Assembly (NCBI RefSeq): GCF_000963005.1
Contig: NZ_JZHZ01000007.1
Span: 835,485-899,484, forward strand
Length of the DNA: 64,000 nucleotides
Reading direction: 5' to 3'
Source: Xanthomonas sp. GPE 39
Lineage (GTDB): Bacteria > Pseudomonadota > Gammaproteobacteria > Xanthomonadales > Xanthomonadaceae
Shown: piece after piece, positions 55,957-64,000 of the stretch
Position numbering within the stretch: the first letter of the stretch is position 1
Layout of the letters: each line of letters begins with the position of its first letter
Notes under the pieces: generated by a model
Told to the model about the DNA's origin: nothing
Seen by the model: the letters and a program-made list of their open reading frames with translations, nothing else
Databases searched by the model: none
Translations under genes and position numbers: made by a program

Positions 55957-58248
55957 ATGTCAAACGACGATTTCAAACAGGCCGCACTCGACTATCATCG
56001 CCAAGAGCCGTCGGGCAAGATCAAGGTCGCCGCGACCAAGCCGATGTTGACCCAGCGCGACCTGTCCTTGGCCTACTCGCCAGGCGTGGCGTTTGCCTGC
56101 GAAGCCATCGTCGCCGATCCGCAGCAGGCCAGCGAGCTGACCGCGCGCGGCAATCTGGTCGCGGTCATCAGCAACGGCACCGCCGTATTGGGTCTGGGCA
56201 ATATCGGGCCGCTGGCATCCAAGCCAGTGATGGAAGGCAAGGGCGTGTTGTTCCAGAAGTTCGCTGGCATCGATGTATTCGACATCGAGATCAACGAAAA
56301 CGACCCGGACAAGCTCGTCGATATTATCGCCAGCCTCGAACCGACTTTCGGCGGCATCAACCTGGAAGACATCAAAGCGCCGGAATGTTTCATCGTTGAG
56401 CGCAAGCTGCGCGAACGCATGAATATCCCGGTGTTTCACGACGATCAGCATGGCACCGCGATCATTGTCGGTGCGGCGGTGCTCAATGCACTGGTGGTAA
56501 CCGGAAAGAACATCGAGGACATCAAACTTGCCACTACCGGCATGGGCGCGGCGGGCATCTCCTGCGTCAATATGCTGGTGTCGCTCGGTTTGAAGCCGGA
56601 AAATATCCTGGCGCTGGATCGCGATGGCGTGATCCACACCGGCCGCACCGATCTGGACCCGGACAAGGCGCGCTACGCGCGCGATACCGACAAACGCACC
56701 CTGGCGGAAATCGTCGAAGGCGCGGATATTTTTCTCGGCTTGTCGGCGGCGGGCATCCTCACGCCGGAAATGGTGGCGACGATGGCGCCGCAGCCGGTGA
56801 TCTTCGCCCTCGCCAACCCCAATCCGGAAATCACACCGGAAGCGGCCAAAGCCGTGCGTCCGGATGCCATTATCGGTACCGGCCGTTCGGACTATCCGAA
56901 CCAAATCAACAATGTGCTGTGCTTCCCTTACCTGTTTCGCGGTGCGCTCGACGCCGGTGCAACAGGCATCAATGAGGCGATGAAAATCGCCTGCGTCAAG
57001 GCGATCGCGGCGATGGCACGGCGCGAAGCCTCCGATCTCGGCGCGGCCTATGGCGGCGAGACACCGAGTTTCGGGCCGGACTACCTGATTCCACGGCCGC
57101 TGGACCCGCGTCTGCTGGTCGAGCTCTCCTCTGCGGTGGCGCAGGCGGCGATGGACTCGGGTGTGGCCACGCGCCCGATTGCCGATATGGATGCCTATCG
57201 CGACAAACTCAGCCAGTTCGTCTACCGCACCAGCCTGATGATGAAGCCGCTGTACGATCGCGCGCGTGCCGACAAGCAGCGTGTGGTCTACGCCGAAGGC
57301 GAAGAGGAAGTCGTGCTGCGCGCGGTGCAGAGCGTGATCGACGAGGGTCTGGCGTTTCCGATTTTGATCGGGCGTCCGGACGTGATCGAAGCGCGCATCC
57401 AGCGCATGGGGTTGCGGATCACCGCCGGCGTGGATTTCGAGATCACCAACATCTATGACGACCCGCGCTTCAACGACTACTGGCAGTACTACCATGCGCT
57501 CACCGAGCGGCGTGGCGTCACCGTCACCGCCGCAAAAGAGCTGATGCGTTCGCGGCCGACGCTGATCGCCGCGGTGATGGTCGCGCGCGGCGAAGCCGAT
57601 GCGCTGCTCTCCGGCGTGGTCGGGCGCTTCCACAAGAAACTCGGCTATGCGCGTAGCGTGATTCCGCTCGAACCGCGAGTCAGCTCCACCTCGGCGATGA
57701 CCGGCTTGATCAACCAGCAGGGCGTGTTCTTTTTCGTGGATACCCACGTGCAGGAAGACCCAAGCGTGGAACAGATCGTCGAGGCCACCTTGCAGGCCGC
57801 TTATCGGCTGAAGTTGTTCGGCATCGAGCCAAACATCGCATTGCTGTCGCACTCCAACTTCGGCAGCCACGACTCGCGCGATGCGCTGAAGATGCGTCAT
57901 GTGCGTGAGGCGCTGCTCAAGCGCAAGCCTGATCTCAATATCGATGGCGAGATGCAGGGCGACACCGCTTGGGACGAGGCATTACGCAATCAGATCATGC
58001 CCAATAGCACGCTCAAAGGGCGTGCGAACCTGTTCGTGTTACCGAACCTGGAAGCGGCCAATATCGCCTACAACCTGGTGCGTGTCTTTACCGACGGCGT
58101 GGCGATCGGGCCGATTCTGATGGGAATTTCCAAGCCGGTGCATATTCTCACCACCAGCACCACCGCGCGCCGGGTAATGAACATGACCGCGATCGCCGCT
58201 GTCGATGCGCAGATCCGCAAGCAGATGGAAGCGGAGAAGGCTGGTTGA
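55957..58248 (+). CDS. maeB: NADP-dependent malic enzyme (hybrid with phosphotransacetylase-like domain)
   Basis: MaeB decarboxylates malate to pyruvate with NADP+ and so supports growth on C4 acids. The 763-residue protein has a malic domain with [31 protein letters not shown] and [20 protein letters not shown] (each a separate match). The Rossmann motif is [12 protein letters not shown], followed by the characteristic [13 protein letters not shown]. From about residue 435 it has a phosphate-acetyltransferase-like domain ([16 protein letters not shown], to GISKPVHIL), likely regulatory. Length matches the hybrid class. ATG at 55957 starts the similarity. It follows dctA after 169 bp. Confidence 0.95.
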   Translation: MSNDDFKQAALDYHRQEPSGKIKVAATKPMLTQRDLSLAYSPGVAFACEAIVADPQQASELTARGNLVAVISNGTAVLGLGNIGPLASKPVMEGKGVLFQKFAGIDVFDIEINENDPDKLVDIIASLEPTFGGINLEDIKAPECFIVERKLRERMNIPVFHDDQHGTAIIVGAAVLNALVVTGKNIEDIKLATTGMGAAGISCVNMLVSLGLKPENILALDRDGVIHTGRTDLDPDKARYARDTDKRTLAEIVEGADIFLGLSAAGILTPEMVATMAPQPVIFALANPNPEITPEAAKAVRPDAIIGTGRSDYPNQINNVLCFPYLFRGALDAGATGINEAMKIACVKAIAAMARREASDLGAAYGGETPSFGPDYLIPRPLDPRLLVELSSAVAQAAMDSGVATRPIADMDAYRDKLSQFVYRTSLMMKPLYDRARADKQRVVYAEGEEEVVLRAVQSVIDEGLAFPILIGRPDVIEARIQRMGLRITAGVDFEITNIYDDPRFNDYWQYYHALTERRGVTVTAAKELMRSRPTLIAAVMVARGEADALLSGVVGRFHKKLGYARSVIPLEPRVSSTSAMTGLINQQGVFFFVDTHVQEDPSVEQIVEATLQAAYRLKLFGIEPNIALLSHSNFGSHDSRDALKMRHVREALLKRKPDLNIDGEMQGDTAWDEALRNQIMPNSTLKGRANLFVLPNLEAANIAYNLVRVFTDGVAIGPILMGISKPVHILTTSTTARRVMNMTAIAAVDAQIRKQMEAEKAG

Positions 58249-58846
58249 GTTCGCTGCAACGGCAGATTCGCCAGTCAATCGCATGGCTTTCTCCTTGTGT
58301 CCGTAAGCGGGCGAATATTGGGCGGTTGATAGCGTTGGTCGTCTATATTGGACTGGCCGCACTATCGGCCAGATGGGGGATCACTTTCTGGCCGGCAAAG
58401 GCACGTAGTGATCCTCGTTTGTGCGCTATACCGACAGCCGAAATGATTGTCCGTGCATGAGGCGACTCACCCTCTGAATGCCAAGTGCAAGTGCCTGTTC
58501 AAGAAAGCCGTAAGGCAGTTGCAGTTGTTGACCCAGGGGGACGTCGCCTATTGGCGGTAGATCATCGGCAGCGCCGAGCGCGTGATGGCGATGGCGGGGG
58601 GGGGGGGCGTCCTGATGAGATGCGGCCACGGGTGTCAATGCACGCAGGCGTGGGGTTTGACTTGTGAAATTGCGCTTAAGCTGAGCAGGCCGAGGCTGTC
58701 AGCGCTGCAGGAGCGCACTTCCCCAGTGCTGGGTAGTTGACGAGCGCCGATGTTGCGTCACTGGGCTGGTCGCTATTTTGTGATGCACACGAAAAAACTG
58801 CGCCGCCACGCTTCATCGTGGCGGCGTTATCAAAGCGTCACGCCTC
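58249..58846. other. Non-coding stretch with a 12-G tract
   Basis: About 600 bp lies between maeB and the XRE regulator. Short frames on both strands show no recognisable motif. A run of 12 G at 58596-58607 stands near the middle. The composition fits degraded or accessory DNA. No terminator for maeB is evident. Confidence 0.45.
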
Positions 58847-59110
58847 TCAGGCCAGACGCTTGCTGCCAACAGGCAACGGCAGACTGTCGCTGTCGTTTTG
58901 GTTCAGCTTGGAGGGCTTGCCAGTGAGCAACACATAAGCGTCAACGCCGGTAAGTTCGGCGATCTTCAACAAATGCCTGGCATTGGGAACAGAACGGTTG
59001 TTCTCCCAGTGACCAAGGGTGCTATGCGCCACGCCCAACAAGGCGGCAAGCTCGCGCAGAGTGAAGCCTGCATTTCGCCGCGCCTGCATCAATCGCACAC
59101 CTATATCCAC
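58847..59110 (-). CDS. XRE-family helix-turn-helix regulator
   Basis: An 87-residue DNA-binding protein. The HTH_3 fold is clear: IGVRLMQARRNAGFTLRELA, LLGVAHSTLGHWENNRSV, ARHLLKIAELTGVDAYVLLTG (separate segments). The C-terminal tail is short and polar. I chose the GTG at 59110, which has GAGGTG 4 nt upstream. The frame is open to an ATG at 59182 that would add 24 residues. It is divergent from the zinc-finger gene. The target is unknown. Confidence 0.72.
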   Translation of the reverse strand: MDIGVRLMQARRNAGFTLRELAALLGVAHSTLGHWENNRSVPNARHLLKIAELTGVDAYVLLTGKPSKLNQNDSDSLPLPVGSKRLA

Positions 59111-59292
59111 AGAACACCTCGAAGCGGCATATCGGCGCCGCGTATTGCCAGCATAGTGTTGCCGTCGTTCCGCATCAAGCATGTTAGTCGAGCAGGGTGG
59201 GTCGGAGGGGCGTGATGCCCGCTGTAGCAACCCGCCCGCACCCCGGCGGGCTGCTAGAATTGGCTCTTATCTACCCATGTGTCCCCATTGCC

Positions 59293-59490
59293 ATGAGCCA
59301 GACCGCCACCGCGCCCGCCAATGCCCAGACGCGCTACGAGGTGCGCCGCGCCGACCTGCCGCTGTGCTGTCCGACCCCTGAAATGGCACTGTGGAACTCG
59401 CATCCGCGTGTCTACCTGCCGATCCAGGACGCGGCCGACCGTCAGGCCAAATGTCCGTATTGCGGTTCGGTCTTCGTGCTGGTCGATTGA
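59293..59490 (+). CDS. Zinc-finger domain protein (zf-CHCC type)
   Basis: A 65-residue protein with LCCPTPEMALWNSHPRVYLP and KCPYCGSVFVL, the CHCC zinc-finger pattern also seen in the complex I accessory subunit NDUFS6. Zinc is probably held by a Cys near residue 25, the His and the CPYC pair. The short ORF begins at an ATG following an AT-rich leader and stops 11 bp before the glycosyltransferase start, so the two are probably co-transcribed. Bacterial function is unclear. Confidence 0.85.
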   Translation: MSQTATAPANAQTRYEVRRADLPLCCPTPEMALWNSHPRVYLPIQDAADRQAKCPYCGSVFVLVD

Positions 59491-59501
59491 TCGATGGTGC
59501 G

Positions 59502-60617
59502 ATGCACCGTCTGACCGTCGTGCAATTGCTGCCGGCGCTGGAGTCCGGTGGCGTGGAGCGCTCCACGCTGGAAATCGCCCAGGCGCTGGTCGCCGCTGGG
59601 CATCGTGCGCTGGTGGTGTCGGCCGGTGGGCGGCTGTTGTCGGCGTTGGCCGCTGTAGGGGCCGAGCATCTTGCGTTGGACATCGGGCGCAAGTCGCTGC
59701 TGACGCTGCGCCATGTGCCAGCGTTGCGGGGGCTGTTCGCGCGCGAGCGCGTCGACATCGTGCATGCCCGTTCAAGATTGCCGGCCTGGCTTGGCTGGCA
59801 TGCGCTGCGCGGTATGCCGACGGTGCAGCGTCCGCGCTTCGTCACCACCGTGCATGGACTCAATTCGCCCAGCCGCTACAGCGCGGTGATGACCCGTGGC
59901 GAGCGAGTGATCTGCGTGTCCGACACGGTGCGCGGCTACGTGCTGCGGCACTATCCGCAGACCGATCCGGCGCGGTTGCGGGTGATTGCGCGCGGTATCG
60001 ACCCGGTGCAGTTTCCGCGTCGGCCCTGGCCGGATCCGGGCGCGCGTGCCTGGGCCGCGACGCAGGTGCCGGCGCTCGCCGGTCACACTGGTCCGTTGCT
60101 GTTGCTCCCGGGCCGTGGCACACGGCTGAAGGGCCATGCCGATGCCTTGCGTTTGCTGGCGGCGCTGCGTGGCGCTGGCGACGACGTGCGATTGTGGTTG
60201 CCTGGCGCACGCGAACCCGGACGCGAGGCGTATGTGCGCGAAATGGAGGCCGAGGCGAGCGCGCTGGGCGTCGCCGATGCGGTCGCGTTTACCGCGCCCA
60301 CCGCGCACATCGCCCAGGCCTATGCCGCCAGCGATCTGGTGTTGCAATTGTCGCGCAAGCCCGAGGCATTCGGTCGCACCGTGGTCGAGGCGCTGGCGGT
60401 GGGGCGGCCGGTACTGGGTTGGGCGCACGGTGGGGTTGGCGAACTGCTGGCGCAATTGCAGCCTGACGGTGCAGTGGCCACGTTCGATGCCGCCGCGCTG
60501 CATGCGGTCGCGCGCCAATTGCTGACGTCGCCACCGGCGCTGCCGGCCACGATTCCCTATACGTTGCAGGCGATGCAGCGCAGTACTCTGGCGATCTATG
60601 ACGAACTGCGGCCCTGA
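59502..60617 (+). CDS. Glycosyltransferase (GT4-like, lipopolysaccharide-type)
   Basis: A 371-residue GT-B fold transferase. The N-terminal LLPALESGGVERSTLEIAQAL loop and the FVTTVHGLNSP and ICVSDTVRGYVL segments form the acceptor half. GRGTRLKGHADALRLLAAL and the C-terminal KPEAFGRTVVEALAVGRPVL with the E(x)7E motif bind the nucleotide sugar. Followed by an O-antigen-ligase-like gene, it fits LPS core or O-antigen assembly. ATG at 59502 was chosen; the open frame upstream overlaps the zinc-finger gene. Confidence 0.85.
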   Translation: MHRLTVVQLLPALESGGVERSTLEIAQALVAAGHRALVVSAGGRLLSALAAVGAEHLALDIGRKSLLTLRHVPALRGLFARERVDIVHARSRLPAWLGWHALRGMPTVQRPRFVTTVHGLNSPSRYSAVMTRGERVICVSDTVRGYVLRHYPQTDPARLRVIARGIDPVQFPRRPWPDPGARAWAATQVPALAGHTGPLLLLPGRGTRLKGHADALRLLAALRGAGDDVRLWLPGAREPGREAYVREMEAEASALGVADAVAFTAPTAHIAQAYAASDLVLQLSRKPEAFGRTVVEALAVGRPVLGWAHGGVGELLAQLQPDGAVATFDAAALHAVARQLLTSPPALPATIPYTLQAMQRSTLAIYDELRP

Positions 60618-61956
60618 GAGATCCTTGTCCACGTCTGCTGCCACGGAATCTGGGGAGCGTTGGGCGCCGGTCTGGGTGCTGGCCTTCGTCGCGCTGTGGC
60701 CGGCACCGGGCTTGGCTGCGAGTGTGCTGGCGCTGGGCGCGCTGCTCACCTTGGCGCGGTTGCTGCATAGCCGCTTCCGTGGGGGCGGTGCGGGCTTGTT
60801 GAGCGGGCCGGCCTGGGCGCTGACTACGCTGTTGTTCCTGGCCTATTGGCTACCGCAGCCGCTGTCGGCGCTGGGCGCGGTGGACGTGCCGCTGGCGCTG
60901 CGCGAGTCGGCGGTGGATCTGCGTTTTCTGCCGTTCCTGTGGTTGGTGGCGATGGCGGCGGCGACGCCGCGCGGGCGTCGCTTTACCTTCAACGGTCTTG
61001 GGGTGATTGCCGCGATCTGGACGCTGGACGCGCTGGTGCAGGCGCTGTGCGGTACCAGTCCGCTGTTCTGGTCGATGGATCAGTTGAAGTGGACGATCAG
61101 CCATCATGGTCTGTGTACGGCGCAGCAAGCCATGGCGGCCGATCGTCTCAGTGGTGTGTTTGGTCCGTGCAATCTCAAGTTCGGCCAGGTTCTGGTGAGC
61201 GTGTCGCCGTTCCTGCTGTGGGGGGCGTCGCGTCGTGGCGGTGCCTGGGGGTGGTTGCTGGCTGCCACGGCGGTGGGGGTGGTGCTGGTGTTGGCCGGGT
61301 CGCGTGCGTCGTGGATCACCTATGCGCTGCTGCTGGTGCTGTCGGGTTGGCGTTTGCTGGGTGTGCGCAAGTTGCTGGCGCTCGGTGTCGCCGCGGTGTT
61401 GGGGGCCGGCGTGCTCGGTCTTGTGTCGCCGCAGGTGCATGACCGCTTCGAGCGCAGCGCGCGCGCGTTGAGCGGGCAACCGGCTGATCTCAATGCGGCA
61501 TTGACTGGCCGTGCGCAGATCTGGGCGGCTTCCTGGTGCATGATCCGTCAACATCCGTTGAGCGGGGTGGGGGTGCGGGCTTTCCGCGAGGCCTATGCCG
61601 CTTGCAACCCGACTCCTGCCCAGCCTGGCGAGTGGGGCCGCGAGCCGGCCCTTCATGCCCACCAGATCGTGCTCGAGGTGCTCAGCGAAACGGGTGTGAT
61701 CGGTCTGCTGCTCTGGCTGGCCGGCGCTGCGCAGGCCTGGCGGGCTTGGCGTTACGCGTCGGCTGCGGCGCGCGAACGTGCGCGGCCGGCGATGCAGGCG
61801 TTGCTGATCACGGTGTTCCCGTTCAACACCCATTTGGCGTTCTATTCGTCGTTCTGGGGTTCGTTGGCGCTGCTGCTGGTCGGCCTGTACGTCGGCGCGC
61901 TCTTGGCGAAGGAGCCCGATGCGGGGGATCGGATGGATGTGGTGGCGTCGGCCTAG
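60598..61956 (+). CDS. O-antigen ligase / Wzy-like polytopic membrane protein
   Basis: A 452-residue protein with about 10-12 hydrophobic spans and a large periplasmic loop. The segments GVFGPCNLKFGQVLVSVSPF, LVLAGSRASWITYALL and TGRAQIWAASWCMIRQHPLSG, then GVGVRAFREAY and the His pair in ALHAHQIVLEVLSETG, are those of the Wzy_C/O-antigen ligase family. It would join O-polysaccharide to lipid A-core at the periplasmic face. The ATG at 60598 overlaps the preceding gene by 20 nt; a TTG at 60625, after GAGA, is an alternative. Confidence 0.82.
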   Translation: MTNCGPERSLSTSAATESGERWAPVWVLAFVALWPAPGLAASVLALGALLTLARLLHSRFRGGGAGLLSGPAWALTTLLFLAYWLPQPLSALGAVDVPLALRESAVDLRFLPFLWLVAMAAATPRGRRFTFNGLGVIAAIWTLDALVQALCGTSPLFWSMDQLKWTISHHGLCTAQQAMAADRLSGVFGPCNLKFGQVLVSVSPFLLWGASRRGGAWGWLLAATAVGVVLVLAGSRASWITYALLLVLSGWRLLGVRKLLALGVAAVLGAGVLGLVSPQVHDRFERSARALSGQPADLNAALTGRAQIWAASWCMIRQHPLSGVGVRAFREAYAACNPTPAQPGEWGREPALHAHQIVLEVLSETGVIGLLLWLAGAAQAWRAWRYASAAARERARPAMQALLITVFPFNTHLAFYSSFWGSLALLLVGLYVGALLAKEPDAGDRMDVVASA

Positions 61957-62010
61957 GTGTAGCGGCTCGCGTTTGAAAGCGGCCGGGCTCGCAATCAGTG
62001 CACCGGCCAG

Positions 62011-62060
62011 CTCAAATTAACTGCAACCAGCCGAGGCCATCGGCTCACATTAGTTGCCAC
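62011..62060. repeat. Short direct repeats, possible transposon end
   Basis: CTCAAATTAACTGCAAC (62011-62027) and CTCACATTAGTTGCCAC (62044-62060) match at 13 of 17 positions; related ATTAGCTCGG and GGCTCACGCTTTCTGCAA sequences follow to about 62120. Multiple near-copies like this are found at the ends of IS21-family elements, but no istA or istB gene is present, so this is only a possible relic. Confidence 0.4.
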
Positions 62061-62134
62061 TGAGCTTGCAATTAGCTCGGCCGGCTTGCGTTCCATCGTC
62101 GTCGGCTCACGCTTTCTGCAAATTGAAGAGCGCA

Positions 62135-62266
62135 TCAGATAGGCAGGCCAACGCGCAGCATTTTTTCACGCAGTTCGGTCGCTCTGGCCGGAGCCAGCGT
62201 GTTGTTGAACAGCGCCTTGATCTCGACCAGTTTGGCATCGAACTGCTCAACCAACTCTTTGAGGCG
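62135..62266 (-). pseudogene. Unrecognised gene fragment (3' end)
   Basis: A minus-strand frame reading LKELVEQFDAKLVEIKALFN, then NTLAPARATELREKMLRVGL and a stop at 62135-62137. It has amphipathic-helix character and good codon bias but no start: its upstream end joins directly to IS3-type sequence, so it is a truncated gene. The family is not recognised. Confidence 0.45.
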
Positions 62267-62330
62267 GTAGCCCGGCCTCGGCCTCACGCAGGAAGCCGAT
62301 GATCTGCTCTTCGGAAAAGCGCTTCTTCAC
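62267..62330 (-). mobile_element. 5' fragment of an IS3-family orfA
   Basis: From a GTG at 62330 the minus strand reads KKRFSEEQIIGFLREAEAGL, the standard start of IS3-family (IS407-like group) transposase orfA, with AAGGAG 5-10 bp before the GTG. After 21 codons it switches to the unrelated fragment at 62135-62266. Only the element's left edge survives. Confidence 0.72.
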
Positions 62331-62635
62331 GTCCAATCTCCTTGCTCTGGGGAATTGGACTCCAGATCGCCGTGCTACTCAAAATCGGGGGGGGGGGCGT
62401 CGCTTGCGGAGGCACGTGGCCGGCGTGTGGCTGCGCGGGGATGACCTGCGCCGTTACGTTGTCGCCAAGGGCTCGCGACCAACTCATCGCGCTGAATGCG
62501 TACATCGCTGATGCCGCTTCGCCCGAGCATGTCAAAGTAGTTGTCGCCCGGATAGGACACAAGGGTGTCCCGGGCGCGCTGATCGATACCCACCGTCAAG
62601 GACAATGGGGTATCGATCACATCTTCGTTTCATTT
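62331..62635. other. Non-coding stretch with an 11-G tract
   Basis: These 305 bp contain IS leader sequence near 62331-62370 and a run of 11 G at 62387-62397 followed by CGTC, as at the 12-G tract near 58600. A minus-strand frame through it (62284-62562) has no recognisable protein content. Confidence 0.4.
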
Positions 62636-64000
62636 CTATTCGGAAGAATTTTCCAAATATTGGATTACTCGCATGGAGCGAGGTTGTGAGAAATCCAAAT
62701 AGTTGCTATCAGATGCTTTGACGCTCTTTAATTCCCAGTTCTGGGTGACTCCTGAAAAATTCGCAATTCTATTATACGAAAGATTGTCCCAATCAGAGAG
62801 TACCACTGCGGTGCCCGGAGCGGCATCCACATATACTTGGCTGTGATAAATCCAATCCGGCAAGGAATAGTGCGACCTTTTGCCAGCAGGCAGGCAGTAC
62901 TTTTCACTACTTGTCAAGCTGACGATACACCCAAGCGGCGTAGTATCGCTAACAACCATCATCGATTTCGGTTTAGAGAAGTCTAAATAACTTCCATTGT
63001 CTGCCTCGACATTGCGAAGATCACTATTTTCTACGGTGCCGACAAAACGTGCTTTCCTGGCATAGGGAAGATTGTCCCAATCAGAGAGTACCACTGCGGT
63101 GCCCGGAGCGGCATCCACATATACTTTTTTATTGTAGATCCATGCCGGTAGCGAGTAAGCTTTAGCCTCGCCAGGGTGCATGCAGAACTTTTCACTTGTC
63201 TCTATATCGACAATGCATCCAGGAGGCGGTTCTTCCGATAAAAAACGTGCCTCGGGATAGATCGACTTGATCCAATCGGCATACTTGGAAATTCGCGCGC
63301 CAGTGGATTTAGTGGCGCTGCCGCCATTGGTTGTTGCGATGATGACTGGCTTGCCATTGCGAATTTGCCACCAGGCAGATCCGCTATCGCCCGGAGCCGT
63401 TCTTGCCCAGTATGCCGACGGCCCCTGCGGGTCGTATTGGGCATCGATTCCATAGTCATTCTCGAATACCTCGCTAATGCGGCTCCGCGAATAGAGACGT
63501 CTTGCTCCTTTTTCCGGCCAATATCCACCGTTAGACTCAGTCCCAACACCCCAGGAACCGTATCCAACGAAGATTACGTCGCGACCCACTTCGTCGAGAT
63601 AATCATTCAAGATCGGACGTTCGACCGGTCTTTCATTAGCGTCTAGTATCTGCCCGACTACGGGTAGTTTTATCACCGCGACATCCGTCGACGCCCCACC
63701 CATTCCTCGCGGAACGGAAATTCTTTGAGGCGGCACGTATGCGATACCCGAGCCTGAGGCTATAATATTTCCATTTAAATCTTTAAAAGTCTTGTTGACC
63801 GCAGTTTCTTCAGCCGTGTAGGGAACGCAATGAGCGGCTGTGAGGATATAGCTCCAGTCGCCTGAATTTCCAAGCCACGTCGCGGTGCATCCGCTAATAT
63901 TGCCAACCACGAGCCATGGCTTTTCATAGCTAGAGCGTGTTATGAACTTGAGGCTTTCGCGGCTATCGTAAGCGGATGAAGCCAGCACGCTCCTATCCGA
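62636..64000 (-). CDS. Secreted trypsin-like serine protease with two C-terminal repeats (5' end outside window)
   Basis: At least 455 codons, still open at the right edge, so the signal peptide is probably beyond it. The S1 triad is visible, numbered from the GTG at 63988: H53 in LTAAHC, D102 in STDVAVIKL and S202 in APGDSGSAWW. From about residues 258 and 354 follow two similar 96-residue modules starting GCIV and containing SEK-(F/Y)-C, SLPxWIY, VYVDAAPGTAVVLSDWDNL and YLDF. They resemble beta/gamma-crystallin-type folds by eye. The DNA is AT-richer than the core genes, suggesting transfer. Whether it is a plant-interaction or defence factor is unknown. Confidence 0.78.
   Translation of the reverse strand, partial: SDRSVLASSAYDSRESLKFITRSSYEKPWLVVGNISGCTATWLGNSGDWSYILTAAHCVPYTAEETAVNKTFKDLNGNIIASGSGIAYVPPQRISVPRGMGGASTDVAVIKLPVVGQILDANERPVERPILNDYLDEVGRDVIFVGYGSWGVGTESNGGYWPEKGARRLYSRSRISEVFENDYGIDAQYDPQGPSAYWARTAPGDSGSAWWQIRNGKPVIIATTNGGSATKSTGARISKYADWIKSIYPEARFLSEEPPPGCIVDIETSEKFCMHPGEAKAYSLPAWIYNKKVYVDAAPGTAVVLSDWDNLPYARKARFVGTVENSDLRNVEADNGSYLDFSKPKSMMVVSDTTPLGCIVSLTSSEKYCLPAGKRSHYSLPDWIYHSQVYVDAAPGTAVVLSDWDNLSYNRIANFSGVTQNWELKSVKASDSNYLDFSQPRSMRVIQYLENSSE
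62780..62838. repeat. 59-bp perfect direct repeat, copy A (in protease gene)
   Basis: Identical to 63068-63126, exactly 288 bp (96 codons) away and in the same frame. It encodes the same module segment, VYVDAAPGTAVVLSDWDNL. The identity is far higher than in the flanks. Confidence 0.92.
63068..63126. repeat. 59-bp perfect direct repeat, copy B (in protease gene)
   Basis: The second copy of the repeat at 62780-62838, in the first of the two C-terminal modules of the protease. Confidence 0.92.

Noticed and set aside
55960..57900. 646-codon open frame antisense to maeB
   Set aside because: Covers almost exactly the malic enzyme gene; the long frame is explained by its codon bias.
58245..58638. 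Small genes after maeB on either strand
   Set aside because: No ribosome site, no family resemblance, and one of the frames runs through the 12-G tract.

Overview
The window looks like chromosome of a Xanthomonas species or a very close relative (Gammaproteobacteria, Xanthomonadaceae). The DNA is GC-rich, there are four large TonB-dependent receptors, and several gene sets are in the form known from Xanthomonas: the sux sucrose locus, a vibrioferrin/xanthoferrin siderophore operon, an otsB-GH15-otsA trehalose operon, and a hybrid malic enzyme. The assignment rests on gene content and protein similarity recognised by eye; no search was run.

Left part (1-22.9 kb): the start of an osmoprotectant ABC transporter, bamD, rluD-pgeF-DUF4166, a trehalose operon (otsB, GH15, otsA), a TonB receptor, a DUF3574 lipoprotein, an NCS2-like permease, a DUF3014 protein, clpB with a heat-shock type promoter and a terminator, a second TonB receptor followed by an AT-rich small membrane protein and the broken tail of a tryptophan halogenase, and a sterol-desaturase family membrane hydroxylase.

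Middle part (23-33.3 kb): seven minus-strand genes form a siderophore system of the vibrioferrin type. In transcription order they are an HpcH/HpaI-family aldolase (possibly a dedicated SbnG-like citrate synthase), the outer-membrane receptor, an ATP-grasp ligase, an NIS synthetase, an MFS exporter, a second NIS synthetase and a PLP decarboxylase. The last five overlap end to start. A Fur-box-like palindrome lies just upstream of the first gene, so the operon is probably iron-repressed.

Then (33.5-45.9 kb) come a YbaL-type cation/proton antiporter, a membrane protein ending in what looks like a degenerate histidine kinase, a small exported protein, a decayed IS3-family element with both ends still visible, and the sucrose locus suxA-suxB / suxC / suxR. 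Two matching LacI-type operators sit in the suxB-suxC divergent region.

Right part (46-58.2 kb): a large periplasmic-propeller diguanylate cyclase, a LuxR-type response regulator and a hybrid sensor kinase precede an OprP-type porin, DctA and a malic enzyme. This reads as a C4-dicarboxylate sensing, uptake and catabolism block. The last stretch holds an XRE regulator, a small zinc-finger protein, a glycosyltransferase and an O-antigen-ligase-like protein. It ends in an AT-richer, IS-scarred accessory segment with a secreted trypsin-like protease that carries two C-terminal repeats and runs off the window. I saw no tRNA, rRNA, CRISPR array or replication origin.
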